A stretch of DNA of 64,000 nucleotides from Thiocystis violascens DSM 198 (GCF_000227745.2 NC_018012.1:3217501-3281500), one strand, 5' to 3'. Shown: positions 42,306 to 53,000, numbered from the stretch's first letter. Program-made: numbers and translations. Notes: generated by a model from the letters alone, not told the origin.

Positions 42306-42674
42306 ATGAGCAGATGGTTCGTGATCCTCGCCGCGGTCTGGCTCGTCGCTTGCCGCAATCCCGACCTGGAGGACCATCCATCGCTCCAGCGCGGCGAGGA
42401 TTTATATCGCTATTACTGCGCCGCTTGTCACCGCGACGCGGGTCAGGGCAGTTTTCTCAAGGGTGTTCCGCCGGTGGTATACGCCAGTCTCGATATCGAG
42501 AAATTTGTCGCGGTCATCCAGGGGCATCGGCGCTCTCCAAAGACCCTGATGCCGGTCTTCCTGTTCATGCCGCGCGCCAAGGCCGAAGCGATCGCCAGCT
42601 ATCTGCAAGGGCAACTGCGGGACGCCCCGGATCGTCCGCGTAACCCTGACTCGTCGCGGCTCGACGCCTGCTGA
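42306..42674 (+). CDS. Small c-type cytochrome, probable lipoprotein
   Basis: 122 aa. The signal peptide ends in a lipobox-like WLVAC (Cys about residue 16), then a single haem-binding CAACH (residues 38-42: LYRYYCAACHRDAGQG) and distal Met candidates in KTLMPVFLFMPRAKAEAIAS, with a C-terminal helix typical of cytochrome c class I. Periplasmic, membrane-anchored electron carrier. It starts a cluster with SCO1 and PCu(A)C genes and may donate electrons to, or be matured with, a haem-copper oxidase. Confidence 0.88.
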   Translation: MSRWFVILAAVWLVACRNPDLEDHPSLQRGEDLYRYYCAACHRDAGQGSFLKGVPPVVYASLDIEKFVAVIQGHRRSPKTLMPVFLFMPRAKAEAIASYLQGQLRDAPDRPRNPDSSRLDAC

Positions 42675-42746
42675 ACGAGCTTGCCGAAAAGATGCCGCGG
42701 GCAGAGATCCCGCGCGGTTTCCTACGTCATGAAGGACTTCGTTTCC

Positions 42747-43388
42747 ATGCCACGCACTTCATTGATCGCCGCGATTCTTTTCCTGACAGGGCTTCTGATC
42801 TGGCTTGTTGCCTGGGAGCCGTCGGATGACTCAGGCAAGAACCCGGACCCTGGGCACCTGCCGCTGGAACTCGCCGCGCCACCCACGGGGGGCGATTTCA
42901 TCCTCGACGCGGCGACCGGTCCGGTGGATCTGGCGAGCCTGCGGGGTCAGGTCGTGCTGGTCTACTTCGGTTACACCTGGTGTCCGGACATTTGTCCGAC
43001 CAATCTGGCCTTCATCGCCATGGCGCTGAGAGAACTGACGCCCGAGGAACTCGCGCGGGTGCGGGTGCTGTTCGTGAGTGTCGATCCCGAACGCGACGAC
43101 CTGTCCCGGCTTGCCGGGTATGCCGCCCATTTCCATCCCAATATCCTCGGCGTGACGGGTACCGCCGAACAGGTCGCGCAAGCCGCGAGTCTCTATGGCG
43201 CGGCCTATCGCAGAACGGACCGGAGCGATTCCGCCATGGGATATCTGATCGATCACTCGGCCTCCACCTATGTGCTCGATCCCTCGGGCCATCTTGCGCG
43301 CACGCTCGAACACGCGACCGCCCCAGCCGAGATCCTGGCGGCGATCCGCGGCCTGCTTGTCACCGATTCAGGCAAAAGCCTTCAATAG
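42747..43388 (+). CDS. SCO1/SenC/PrrC copper-binding protein
   Basis: 213 aa from ATG 42747, chosen because GAAGGA stands 10 bp upstream (in-frame ATGs at 42681 and 42729 lack a site). N-terminal membrane anchor (LIAAILFLTGLLIWLVAW), thioredoxin-like fold with the copper/redox motif GYTWCPDICPTNLAFI and the partner His in LIDHSASTYVLDPSG. It inserts Cu into the CuA or CuB centre of terminal oxidases or acts as a thiol-disulfide reductase. It lies between a cytochrome c and a PCu(A)C chaperone. Confidence 0.93.
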   Translation: MPRTSLIAAILFLTGLLIWLVAWEPSDDSGKNPDPGHLPLELAAPPTGGDFILDAATGPVDLASLRGQVVLVYFGYTWCPDICPTNLAFIAMALRELTPEELARVRVLFVSVDPERDDLSRLAGYAAHFHPNILGVTGTAEQVAQAASLYGAAYRRTDRSDSAMGYLIDHSASTYVLDPSGHLARTLEHATAPAEILAAIRGLLVTDSGKSLQ

Positions 43389-43394
43389 ACAGGA

Positions 43395-43481
43395 TTAAAC
43401 CGCGCCAGCTCCGACAGTTGTGGATGCTGCCGAGATTGATCCAACCCAAAAACATCGCATACCGTGCTGGGCGCGGTTTAA
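43395..43481 (+). repeat. About 87-bp mini-element, family R1 (copy A)
   Basis: Ends TTAAACCGCGCC/GGCGCGGTTTAA; begins 6 bp after the SCO gene stop and ends 15 bp before the PCu(A)C start, so it occupies the whole intergenic gap. Closely similar to copy B. Confidence 0.8.
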
Positions 43482-43496
43482 CAGGAGATTCAACGC

Positions 43497-43952
43497 ATGA
43501 CTCGACGATCCGCCTGTCTCGCCATCGGCCTTTTGGCCGCCTGGTCTCTAGGGGTTCATGCCACGGAGATCGTGATCGGCGATCCCTACGCCCGCGCCGT
43601 TCCGCCGGGACAGCCGAATAGCGCGGTGTTCATGTCGCTCGACAATCGGTCATCCGACGATCGCGCCCTGGTCGGCGCCGAGAGCCCGGTCGCCGAGGTC
43701 GTGGAGTTGCACACGCATCTCCAGGAAGGCGGAATGATGCGGATGCGCCGCATCGAACGGATCGAATTGCCGGCGGGCGAGAGCGTCGCGCTTCAGCCCG
43801 GCGGGCTGCATGTGATGCTGATCGGCCTGAAACAGACCCTGGAGCCCGGCGCCTCGGTCGCTCTGACGCTCAGGTACGACGACGGCGGAACCGACACGAT
43901 TCAGGCCCCGGTGCGACGCATCGAGGCGCCGCCAATGCCGCATCGACAGTGA
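43497..43952 (+). CDS. Periplasmic copper chaperone PCu(A)C
   Basis: 151 aa. Signal peptide (LAIGLLAAWSLGVHA), then the DUF461 fold: YARAVPPGQPNSAVFMSLDN and the Cu(I) ligand pattern VVELHTHLQEGGMMRMRRIE with the second His/Met pair in LQPGGLHVMLIGLK (H(M)x10Mx21HxM-like). It delivers copper to cytochrome oxidase together with SCO1. AGGAG stands upstream of the ATG. The C-terminal PMPHRQ adds a further possible metal ligand. Confidence 0.92.
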   Translation: MTRRSACLAIGLLAAWSLGVHATEIVIGDPYARAVPPGQPNSAVFMSLDNRSSDDRALVGAESPVAEVVELHTHLQEGGMMRMRRIERIELPAGESVALQPGGLHVMLIGLKQTLEPGASVALTLRYDDGGTDTIQAPVRRIEAPPMPHRQ

Positions 43953-44159
43953 CCGAACGCGGCGTCGGGATATTTCCAGACCTGGGTCTGTCTACGGCAC
44001 TGGCGAAGACTGGCGATCCGTCTCCTGACGGGGCGTTTCGGGTTTGACTGATATGCCAAATATCTGATATATGTCGCCGGTTTTTCACACACTAAACCCA
44101 CAGGCCGTTCGTCGACGCAGATGACGCGGCCGCGAACACGAACAGATTGGGCACTTGCG

Positions 44160-44807
44160 ATGATGAAAACTTGGCTGATGACGGTTTCGGTAGCGGCGAT
44201 CCTGGCGACTGGCGCGATACAGGCATCCGAGGGGCATGCTCCAGCGGCCACCAAGCCGGTCGCGGACCTCAAGGCGGGCGAGGCGAAAGCGAATGGTATC
44301 TGCATGGCCTGTCATGGCCCGCAGGGCAATAGCGTCGTCCCAATTTGGCCCAAGCTGGCCGGCCAGCATCCGGAGTACATCCAGAAGCAACTCACGAACT
44401 TCAAGGCGGGCGAGCGGTATAACGTCCAGATGACGCCGATGGCCATGCCGTTGACGGAGCAGGAAGTCATCGACGTGGCGGCCTATTTCGCCAGCCAGAC
44501 TCAGACGGGCGGTGCCGCCGATCCAGAACTGGCCAAGTTGGGCGAATCGCTCTACCGGGCGGGGAATCCGGCCAGCGGTGTGCCCGCGTGCAGCGGTTGC
44601 CATGGTCCGGCCGGAATGGGTCAGGGGCTGTCGAAATTCCCCCGTCTCGCCGGTCAGCATGCCGATTACGTCAAACAGACGCTGGGCTATTTCCAGAGCC
44701 AGGAGCGGGCGAACGATCCCAACGGGATGATGCGCGGTGTCGCCGCCCGCATGACCGAGCAGGAGATTGCTGCGGTTTCTCAATACATTCAGGGCTTGAA
44801 GAACTAA
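44160..44807 (+). CDS. Cytochrome c4 (di-haem)
   Basis: 215 aa from ATG 44160 (an adjacent ATG at 44163 is equivalent; an upstream in-frame ATG at 44121 would spoil the signal peptide). Signal peptide KTWLMTVSVAAILATGAIQA, then two cytochrome c domains in tandem: CMACHGPQGN (about residue 51) with MTPMAMPLTEQEVIDVAAYF, and CSGCHGPAGMGQGLSKFPRL (about 150) with MMRGVAARMTEQEIAAVSQY. Periplasmic, membrane-associated electron carrier to oxidases. Consistent with the nearby SCO1/PCu(A)C genes. Confidence 0.94.
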   Translation: MMKTWLMTVSVAAILATGAIQASEGHAPAATKPVADLKAGEAKANGICMACHGPQGNSVVPIWPKLAGQHPEYIQKQLTNFKAGERYNVQMTPMAMPLTEQEVIDVAAYFASQTQTGGAADPELAKLGESLYRAGNPASGVPACSGCHGPAGMGQGLSKFPRLAGQHADYVKQTLGYFQSQERANDPNGMMRGVAARMTEQEIAAVSQYIQGLKN

Positions 44808-44810
44808 TCA

Positions 44811-45683
44811 GTGCGTTTGGAGCACATGCAAAGGCAGGCATCGGCCGCCTTTGCATGCCAACCATCTCCCTCCAGAGTCGACGTGTCCGAATCGGAATCC
44901 GCCCGCACCCTCGCCATCCGGCAATTGCATCTGCTGAGTTATAACGTGCAGGCGGGGATTCACTCCCGTCAGTACAGCGACTATCTCACGAACAGTTGGA
45001 AGCACGTCCTGCCGCACCCCGAGCGGCTGGTCAATCTGACCCGCATTGCCCAACTCCTGCATCAATTCGATCTCGTCGGGCTCCAGGAAGTCGACGCGGG
45101 CAGTTTGCGCAGCGCCTTCATCGACCAAATTCAATACCTCGCCCGGCATGGCGCCTTTCCGCACTGGTATTGTCAGATCAATCGCAATCTGGGGCCGTTC
45201 GCCCAGCACAGTAACGGCATCCTGAGCCGTCTGCGTCCCCGTCGAATCACCGAACACCGGCTTCCCGGCCTCCCGGGGCGAGGCGCCGTGGTCGCCGAAT
45301 TCCCGCTCTCGGACGGCTCCGACCTGGCGATTGCCATCCTCCATCTCGCGCTTGGCTGGAAGGCGCGCCGCCGGCAACTGGCCTATCTGGAGACGCTCGC
45401 GCTCGAACACCCCTATCTGGTGCTGATGGGCGACTTCAATTGCGGCTGCGCGTCCAAGGGGCTACGCGCCATGGTGCTTCAAACGGGGATGCGGGGACTC
45501 GACTGCGAGCTGAAGACCTTTCCGAGTTGGCGTCCGCGCCATAACCTGGATCATATCCTGGTTTCCCACCCGCTCAAGGTCGTCTCCGCGCGGGTCATCG
45601 ACTACGCGCTCTCCGATCATCTTCCGCTCAGCGCGACCATCGAACTGCCCGAGGGTCTCCGGTTCGCCGATCCGATGCGGTGA
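44811..45683 (+). CDS. Endonuclease/exonuclease/phosphatase-family protein
   Basis: 290 aa from GTG 44811; ATG 44826 and GTG 44883 are alternatives, and the conserved part starts at RQLHLLSYNVQAG (about residue 38). EEP fold motifs: SYNVQAGIH (Asn), DLVGLQEVDAGSLR (catalytic Glu), LAIAILHLALGWKARRRQLA, YLVLMGDFNCGC (Asp-Asn) and the final NLDHILVS plus ALSDHLPLSATIE (Asp-His). Metal-dependent phosphodiesterase or phosphatase; substrate unknown. No clear signal peptide. It starts 3 bp after the cytochrome c4 stop, so it is likely co-transcribed with it. Confidence 0.88.
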   Translation: MRLEHMQRQASAAFACQPSPSRVDVSESESARTLAIRQLHLLSYNVQAGIHSRQYSDYLTNSWKHVLPHPERLVNLTRIAQLLHQFDLVGLQEVDAGSLRSAFIDQIQYLARHGAFPHWYCQINRNLGPFAQHSNGILSRLRPRRITEHRLPGLPGRGAVVAEFPLSDGSDLAIAILHLALGWKARRRQLAYLETLALEHPYLVLMGDFNCGCASKGLRAMVLQTGMRGLDCELKTFPSWRPRHNLDHILVSHPLKVVSARVIDYALSDHLPLSATIELPEGLRFADPMR

Positions 45684-45694
45684 GGCCCGCCCCA

Positions 45695-45863
45695 TCAACC
45701 CATGCGACGGACCGTGGACGGATCGGTCCAACGCGGATCGGGACACCAGACAACCGACCAGCCGGGGATCTCGTCGGCCGGCATGGGGCGGGCGATGCCA
45801 TACCCCTGGGCCAGTTCGCAGCCGAGCCGCAGTCGCATCTCGCCATGCTCCAAGGTTTCCACC
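45695..45863 (-). pseudogene. EAL-domain C-terminal remnant
   Basis: The minus strand reads VETLEHGEMRLRLGCELAQG, YGIARPMPADEIPGWSVVWC and PDPRWTDPSTVRRMG. LGCELAQGYGIARPMPA is the end of an EAL phosphodiesterase domain. The rest is cut off by the IS4-C remnant at 45864. Probably the tail of the gene whose PAS-containing start lies at 46504-46820. Confidence 0.75.
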
Positions 45864-46503
45864 CATAAGCGCCAACTTAACCGCACCGTTGACGTTCTTG
45901 TGCATTCATCATCTCAATGACCCTGGCCCGGAAGGGTTTGCAAACGGCGGCGGCGCGGACGTTCCTTGAGCACGTCGAGGCAGGCGTCCCATTGCTCGGC
46001 GCACCACTGTTGATCGTCGAGAACCCAGCCATCGACCGCTTGGCGAACGATCGCCAGCAGCCGCCACGGGGTCAAGCGACGCGGTCGATCCAGCGGGTCG
46101 ATGCCGCCCGTGGCATGGCGCTGGGCGCGTCGCTCGATGACCAGTGCATAAAGCAATTTTCCCCGGATCCAGACCTCGCCTAAGCGACTGTTTTGCTGGG
46201 TGCGCAGGGTGTCGAGAGTTCCTCCAGCAGCGTGAAGCTCCCCGCCGTCGTTCGCCGTGCCTGATCGAGTCCGCAATCCCGCATCACCACTTGCAGCAAT
46301 TGCGCCGGCGTCTTGAGCTTGCGCGGGCGCGCGAACGCCTTGAACTCACGCGCCATCGTCGCGTACTCGGGTGGCAATTCCTTCAGAAACGTTTCAAACG
46401 CAAGATCGGCGGGCTGGGAGGCGTGGAGCATGGCGGCAAAATGCCCAACGGATCGCGCCTCTCCACGAATTTTCAAGGGCTTGCCGGCTATGTTGGCGCC
46501 TAT
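45864..46503 (-). mobile_element. IS4-C copy d, internally deleted
   Basis: 640 bp. Ends CATAAGCGCCAAC and GTTGGCGCCTAT are kept. The transposase start (DLAFETFLKELPPEYATMAR) is joined at about 46209 to the transposase end (RLGEVWIRGKLLYALVIERR), removing the catalytic middle. No target duplication. Non-autonomous. Confidence 0.8.
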
Positions 46504-46820
46504 GGGGAGACATCCCAGGGGCCCAGGGCGACGAATTTCGCCTCGTCGCGCACGCCGTACGTCGCGCAGGCGGCCGGATTGCCGGTGGTGAATCGCCAGG
46601 ACGGCGGGGCCAGGGTCATCATGGCGTCGCGGGACTGCTCGAAGAACAGACGATGCCGTTCCTCGCTTTCCAGCAGCCGCTGTTTCGCCTGCCGGGATTC
46701 GGACGGTTCGTTTTCTCTAAAGTTAACTGGGCGCGGCTGCCGTCCATCTGGAACTTGGGTTTCATCGGATCCTTCTCTCCTTAAAGCCGCGTCCGGCGGA
46801 GTCTGCGCGGTTTTGATCAT
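46504..46820 (-). pseudogene. PAS-domain N-terminal remnant
   Basis: Start ATG 46820 (MIKTAQTPPDAALRREG); a PAS domain begins at LLESEERHRLFFEQSRDAMM and breaks off after DEAKFVALGPWDVSP at the IS4-C end. The reading order with the EAL tail at 45695-45863 suggests one PAS-(GGDEF)-EAL gene that lost its central part. The remaining 5' end could still express a short PAS fragment. Confidence 0.72.
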
Positions 46821-46896
46821 GGCCGATTTTTGCCCGAATCCACTTGAGCAGGATGCAGGCCGCCGCTCTGTGGGGGCGAATTCATTTTTGATCGTT

Positions 46897-46984
46897 TAAA
46901 CCGCGCCCGCTCCGACAGTCGTGGGTGCTGCCGAGGCTGATCCAATCCAAAAAAACATCGTAAACCGCACTGGGCGCGGTTTAA
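46897..46984 (+). repeat. About 88-bp mini-element, family R1 (copy B)
   Basis: Ends TTAAACCGCGCC/GGCGCGGTTTAA; aligned with copy A it shares CTCCGACAG, TGCTGCCGAG, TGATCCAA and the CGCGGTTTAA end. Its final TTAA supplies the ftsX stop codon (TAA on the minus strand, 46981-46983). Confidence 0.8.
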
Positions 46985-47946
46985 TCCGGCTCCGTTCCCC
47001 GCAGATGCCGATTGACGGCGATCCAACTCCCAATCAGTCCCAGCAGGATACTGCCTATCAGAATGATGCCGATGGCCGCAAGGCCAAGACCAGACAGCGG
47101 AAAATCGCTTCGGTACAGACTCGCCAGGCGCGAGACCGGTCCCTGCAGCAGCAGTATCGCCAGCGTCACCAGCAGCCAGGCGGTCAGACCGCCCAACAGG
47201 CCATACCAGGCGCCGGCATAGAGAAAGGGGCGGCGAATGAAGGCGGCGGTGGCGCCCACGAGTTCCATGATTTCGATTTCGATGCGGCGATTGAGAATTT
47301 CCAGACGAATGGTATTGCCGACAATCAGCAGGACACCCATCCCCAGCAGCCCGCCAAGCAGCAGCACCCCGGTCTGGATCAACTCCAGGATGGCCTGAAA
47401 CCGTTGCAGCCAGAGCGTATCCATGCGGGCGAAGTCAACCTCGGGGAGTTCCAGCAATTTGGTTTGCAGGGTCTCCAGTTGCGCGGGCGGGGAGTGCTCG
47501 TTACGCGGATAGATGGCCAGCACCACCGGCAGGGGATTGCTCGTGAGTTGCTCCAGTGCCTCCTCGAATCCGCCCAGGGCGCGAAACTCGTCCAGCGCCT
47601 TCTCCCGGGTGATCATCTGCACCTGGGCGATCTCGGGCCAGCCACGCAGATCGGCGGCGACGCGGTTGGCGTCGGCGTCCTGCGTCTCGTCATACAGAAA
47701 GAGCGAAATCGCCGCGGTCTGATCCCAGCCGCCCGCCATGGCGCGCAGGTTATCCGCCAGCACATAGAGCGCGGCGGGCAGGGCGAGCGAGATGCCAATG
47801 ACCGCCACCGTCATCCCGGTGGGCAGTGGGGTATCCAGGAGCCTGCGCAGAGTGGCCATCGCGCTCTGCACATGTTGACTGAGCCAGATTCCCGGTAGAT
47901 CGAGGAGTTGGGGACCACGCCGCCTCCGGGAGCGTTGTTTTGCCAT
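46981..47946 (-). CDS. ftsX: Cell-division protein FtsX
   Basis: 321 aa. Four membrane helices (TVAVIGISLALPAALYVLAD, VLLLGGLLGMGVLLIVGNTI, GLLGGLTAWLLVTLAILLLQ, LAAIGIILIGSILLGLIGSW) with a periplasmic domain between the first two. Partner of the FtsE ATPase; the complex regulates divisome peptidoglycan hydrolysis through periplasmic activators. Start 47946 is 3 bp after ftsE. The stop codon lies in mini-element R1 copy B, so the last residues (RHLRGTEPD) were possibly altered by its insertion. Confidence 0.94.
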   Translation of the reverse strand: MAKQRSRRRRGPQLLDLPGIWLSQHVQSAMATLRRLLDTPLPTGMTVAVIGISLALPAALYVLADNLRAMAGGWDQTAAISLFLYDETQDADANRVAADLRGWPEIAQVQMITREKALDEFRALGGFEEALEQLTSNPLPVVLAIYPRNEHSPPAQLETLQTKLLELPEVDFARMDTLWLQRFQAILELIQTGVLLLGGLLGMGVLLIVGNTIRLEILNRRIEIEIMELVGATAAFIRRPFLYAGAWYGLLGGLTAWLLVTLAILLLQGPVSRLASLYRSDFPLSGLGLAAIGIILIGSILLGLIGSWIAVNRHLRGTEPD

Positions 47947-47949
47947 GCG

Positions 47950-48618
<669 letters not shown>

Positions 48619-48630
48619 GCGCGGACACTC

Positions 48631-49902
48631 CTAGCCGAAGAGTGCATCGAGAAACTCATCGGCGTCGAAGGGGCGCAGATCGTCGATGGATTCGCCCACC
48701 CCGATAAAGCGGATGGGAAGCTTCAGCCGGTCGGCGATCGCGAACAGGATGCCGCCCTTGGCGGTGCCGTCGAGCTTGGTCAGCGTAATCCCGGTCAGCC
48801 CCACCGCCCGGTGAAAATGCTCGGCCTGATTCAGTGCGTTTTGTCCCGTGGTGGCGTCGACCACCAGCATCACCTCGTGGGGCGCATCGGGGTCGAGCTT
48901 CTTGAGCACGCGCGCCACCTTGGTCAACTCGTCCATCAGGTTGGTCTTGGTGTGCAGCCGTCCAGCGGTGTCGGCGATCAGGACATCGGCCCCACGAGCC
49001 GTGGCGGCTTGCAGGGCATCGAAGACCACGGAGGCCGAGTCGGCGCCGGTTTGCTGGGCGATGACCGGAATTTGGTTGCGCTCGCCCCAGGTCTCCAGTT
49101 GTTCGACGGCGGCGGCGCGGAAGGTATCGCCGGCGGCTAGCATCACGCTGTTGCCTTCGGTCTGGAGCCGCTTGGCGAGCTTGCCGATGGTCGTGGTCTT
49201 GCCCGCGCCATTGACGCCGACCATGAGGATCACCTGCGGCTTGCCTGGCGCCGGCTGACGTACCGGACCGTCGGCGGCCTGCAGCAGTTCGCGCAGATCG
49301 CGCTTGAGCGCCTGCAGGAGCGCCGGCGGATCGGCAAGCGTCTTGCGCTTCACCCGCTCGGTCAGGTCCGCGATGATGCGCGCCGTAGCCTCCACCCCAA
49401 CGTCGGCGGTGATCAGGAGCGTTTCGAGTTCCTCCATCAATTCGTCGTCGATGCGCTTGCGGCCGAGAAAGAGCGTGCCGAGACCGTCGCCAAGGTTGGA
49501 CCGGGTACGGGAGAGCCGCTCGCGCAGACGGGAGAACACGCCACGCTTTGGCTCGGCATCCTCCTCTGGCGCGATTCTTGGAACCGGGGCGATGTCCCGG
49601 GTAACCTTGACCGGTTTAGGCGGCGGTTGTCGTGGCAGGGGGGCGCTCGGCTGGTCGAGCGACTCCGGCGCGGCTGGCCCGAGCGGCGGCGCGCGACCTG
49701 GTTCAGCCTCTGACAGAGGTGGTTTTGCCGATTTGAAAAGCTTGCCGAACCAGGGTTTTTTAGTCGATGCGCCCGGATCCGCTGGGGTTTCCCGCGCCGT
49801 CGGTTCGGTCTGCGGCGCGGGTTCCTGGAGTGTGATCGGCTCGTCCGCGGGAGCCTGCCCGGACAGGTCGGGAGTTTTGTGCTTTTTTCCGAAACCAAAC
49901 AT
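48631..49902 (-). CDS. ftsY: Signal recognition particle receptor FtsY
   Basis: 423 aa. A variable Pro/acid-rich N-terminal A domain (about residues 1-115), then the NG GTPase: VGVNGAGKTTTIGKLAKRLQ (G1), DTFRAAAVEQLETW, VLIADTAGRLHTKTNL (G3), TLTKLDGTAKGGILFAIAD (G4/G5) and the terminal GVGESIDDLRPFDADEFLDA. Receptor for SRP-ribosome complexes at the inner membrane. First gene of ftsYEX; the usual upstream rsmD or PAS genes are not obvious here. Confidence 0.96.
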   Translation of the reverse strand: MFGFGKKHKTPDLSGQAPADEPITLQEPAPQTEPTARETPADPGASTKKPWFGKLFKSAKPPLSEAEPGRAPPLGPAAPESLDQPSAPLPRQPPPKPVKVTRDIAPVPRIAPEEDAEPKRGVFSRLRERLSRTRSNLGDGLGTLFLGRKRIDDELMEELETLLITADVGVEATARIIADLTERVKRKTLADPPALLQALKRDLRELLQAADGPVRQPAPGKPQVILMVGVNGAGKTTTIGKLAKRLQTEGNSVMLAAGDTFRAAAVEQLETWGERNQIPVIAQQTGADSASVVFDALQAATARGADVLIADTAGRLHTKTNLMDELTKVARVLKKLDPDAPHEVMLVVDATTGQNALNQAEHFHRAVGLTGITLTKLDGTAKGGILFAIADRLKLPIRFIGVGESIDDLRPFDADEFLDALFG

Positions 49903-50064
49903 AAGGGCTTGCTATCACGGGTTGACGTTCAGAGTGAGACGGCAAGTCGCCGCCCATCGCGTCCGTCAATGCTACCAGATCGTCATTTCACCCGCCGCTT
50001 TCGGATCGGCGGCTTGCCAATGCAGATCCCAAGAAAGGGCAAGGGGCAAGGTTCAGGAAATCGC

Positions 50065-53000
50065 CTAAAACAAGGTCGCGACGAGATCCGCGGCCGGTAC
50101 GGGCCGGCTGAACAGATAGCCCTGACCCTCGATGCAACCCTCTTGCAGCAGGAAATCCACTTGGGCCTGAGTCTCGACGCCCTCGGCGAGCGTCTCCAGG
50201 CCCAGGCTGCGGCCGAGCGCGAGGATCGCCCGCACGATGGCGTCGTCGTTGGAATCCTGCGTGAGTTTCTCCACAAAGGAACGGTCGATTTTCAGACGAT
50301 GCAGCGGCAGACGCTTCAGATAGGCGAGCGATGAGTAGCCCGTGCCGAAGTCGTCAACCGCCAGGGTGACGCCCAGCCCCCGCAAAGCCGCCAGGGTTTT
50401 GATGGCAAGCTCGGCGTTGCGCATGATCATGGACTCGGTGACCTCCAGTTCGAGGCGCTCCGGCGCGACCCCGGTTCGATGCAGGATCTCCCGAATCTCG
50501 TCCACCAGATCGGCGCGCTCCAGCTCCCGCACCGAGAGATTGACGGCTAGCCGTGGCACATGAAAGCCGGCTTGATCCCACACGATCATCTGCCGACAAC
50601 TTTCTTCAAGCACCCAGGCGCCCAGCCGGTCGATGAGTCCGATGTCCTCGGCGACCGGAATGAACTGGTTGGGCGGAATCAGACCCAGCGTGGGATGCTG
50701 CCAGCGGCACAGCGCCTCGACCCCGCGGAGCTGCCCATCGGCGAGCGCCAGTTGCGGGTGATAATGCAGAACGAATTCATCGCGCAGCAGCGCGCCGTGC
50801 AGATCGTGCTCCAGACGCAAACGTTCGGCGGCGCCCTCGGTCATGGCGGATTCGAAGAAACTGAACCCGTTGCGCCCGCCATTCTTGCTCTGATACATGG
50901 CGATATCGGCATGGCGCACCAGGGCGTCGATCTCCTCCCCGTCCTGCGGATAGAGACTGATCCCCATGCTGGCGGTGATAAACAGTTCATGCCCTTCCAC
51001 GTTGAACGGCTGGCTGAAGGCCGTCATCAGCCGTTCCGCGAAATTGGCGGCGAAACGCGCGGCGGGAATGTCTTCCAGGATGATGACGAACTCATCGCCC
51101 CCCAGACGGGCGATGGTGTCGGCCGCCCGTACCTGTTTGGACAGGGTCTCGGCCACCTGCTGCAGCAATCCATCGCCGATCGAATGGCCGAGCGTGTCGT
51201 TGACGATCTTGAATCGATCCAGATCCAGGAACAGCAGTCCAACCTGCCGCTGATGGCGCGCGGCGCGCTGAAGGCACTGTTCCAGACGCGCCTGGAACAG
51301 GCTGCGATTGGGCAGACCGGTCAGCGGGTCGTGATGGGCCAAATACTCAAGCTTCTCCTCGGAGCGCTTGAGGTGGCTGATATCGCGGAACACGCCGACG
51401 TAATGGGTCAGTTCGCCATTTCCGTCCACCACGGCGCTGATCGTCATGAGTTCCGGATAAATCTGGCCATTTTTGTGGCGATTCCAGAGTTCGCCGCGCC
51501 ATTGACCGGAGCGGTTCAGTTCGGCCCACATTGCCTGATAGAACTCGGCATCGTGCCGCCCCGAGTTGAGGATCCGCGGCGTCGCGCCCAACACCTCCTC
51601 CTCGGCGTAGCCGGTGATCTCGGCAAAGGCCCGATTGACGGCCAGGATGCGCTCCTCGGGATCCGTGATGACGACGCCCTCGGCGGTATTCTCGAAGACC
51701 CGCGCCGCCTGACGCAGCGATTTATCGGCGTCCATGCGGGCGGTGATGTCCTGGATCGTCCCCAGGAGCTTGGTGGCCACGCCGTGGTGCATCACCGGCT
51801 CGCAGGCCACCTGAACCCAGAGCGGTCGGTCGTTGGTCGTGACGAGCCTGGCCTGTATATCGAATGGCTGACCCAGCGAGATTGCCAGGTCCATGAACTT
51901 CTGCAGCTTGACGCGATCGCTGGGATGGAAGAATTTCATCCCGCTTTCGAAGGAGGGCGCCCCGCCCGGATCGACCTCGAAGATCTCATAGGTGACGCTG
52001 GTCCAGCGCATGGCGTTCGTCACGGGATCCAGTTCCCAGCCGCCGACCTTGGCCATGCGGCCGGTGGCGTTGAGGAAATCCTCGCTGCGTCGCAGCGCCT
52101 CCTCGAAACGCTTGCGCTGGGTGATGTCGCGGTTCACCCCGCGTCGCCCCAGATAGCGTCCGTCGTCCGTGACCACCGGATTGCAGATGTGCTCGATCCA
52201 GCGTTCCTGACCGTCGCGGGCGAAAATCCGGAATTCCACGCAGCCCACATGCTCGACCGTACTCGACGCCAGTTCCCGACAATGGCCGACCCAGAGCTCT
52301 CGATCCGCCGGATGAATCAGATGCGTAAAGAGGTCGGGGTCGTCGATAAATCCTTCGGGAGGATAGCCGGTGAGCTTGAGACAGGCCGGAGAGACATAGC
52401 GATACTGGCCGTCCGGACCCAGCCAATATTCCCAATCCGGACTGTATTCGGCCAGCACCCGATAACGCTCGCGGCTATCGCGCAAACGCTCCTCGTCGTC
52501 ATGCCGGTCGAGAAAGACGGCGACATGGGTCGCGACGGCGTCGAGCAACGAGCGTTCCTCGGGCAGGAAAATCGCCTGCTCCTCGCCATCGTCATCGCCG
52601 TGCGGTTGCGCGCGATAGACGACCGTGATCTCCCCCTGGCGGCCGTCGGCCAGGGCAATCGGCGCGGTCAGGGACCAGTCGGTCATCGCGAATCCGGCGG
52701 TCTCGACGCTGATGTGGGGCAGATAAATTCGGGCCTCGGCGAGATCCGCGAACCGCCAGGCGGCGGGCAGGCGCTCGACCACTTGCCGGATGATTCGCGC
52801 CACGGGGGCATCGGCCTGACTGGTCGCGGCCAGCACGTCATGGAGACAGGCGAGTTCCTTGAGCCGCTCTTTCAACTCGGCTTCGCTGCGAAACAGACGT
52901 TCGCCGGCCTCGAACAGATCCCGGCGTTGCTGAACCGCCTCGGTGCGGTCAATCACCGCGCAGACGAACTGCGGTGCCTCGTCCTCGGTTCTCGGCAAGG

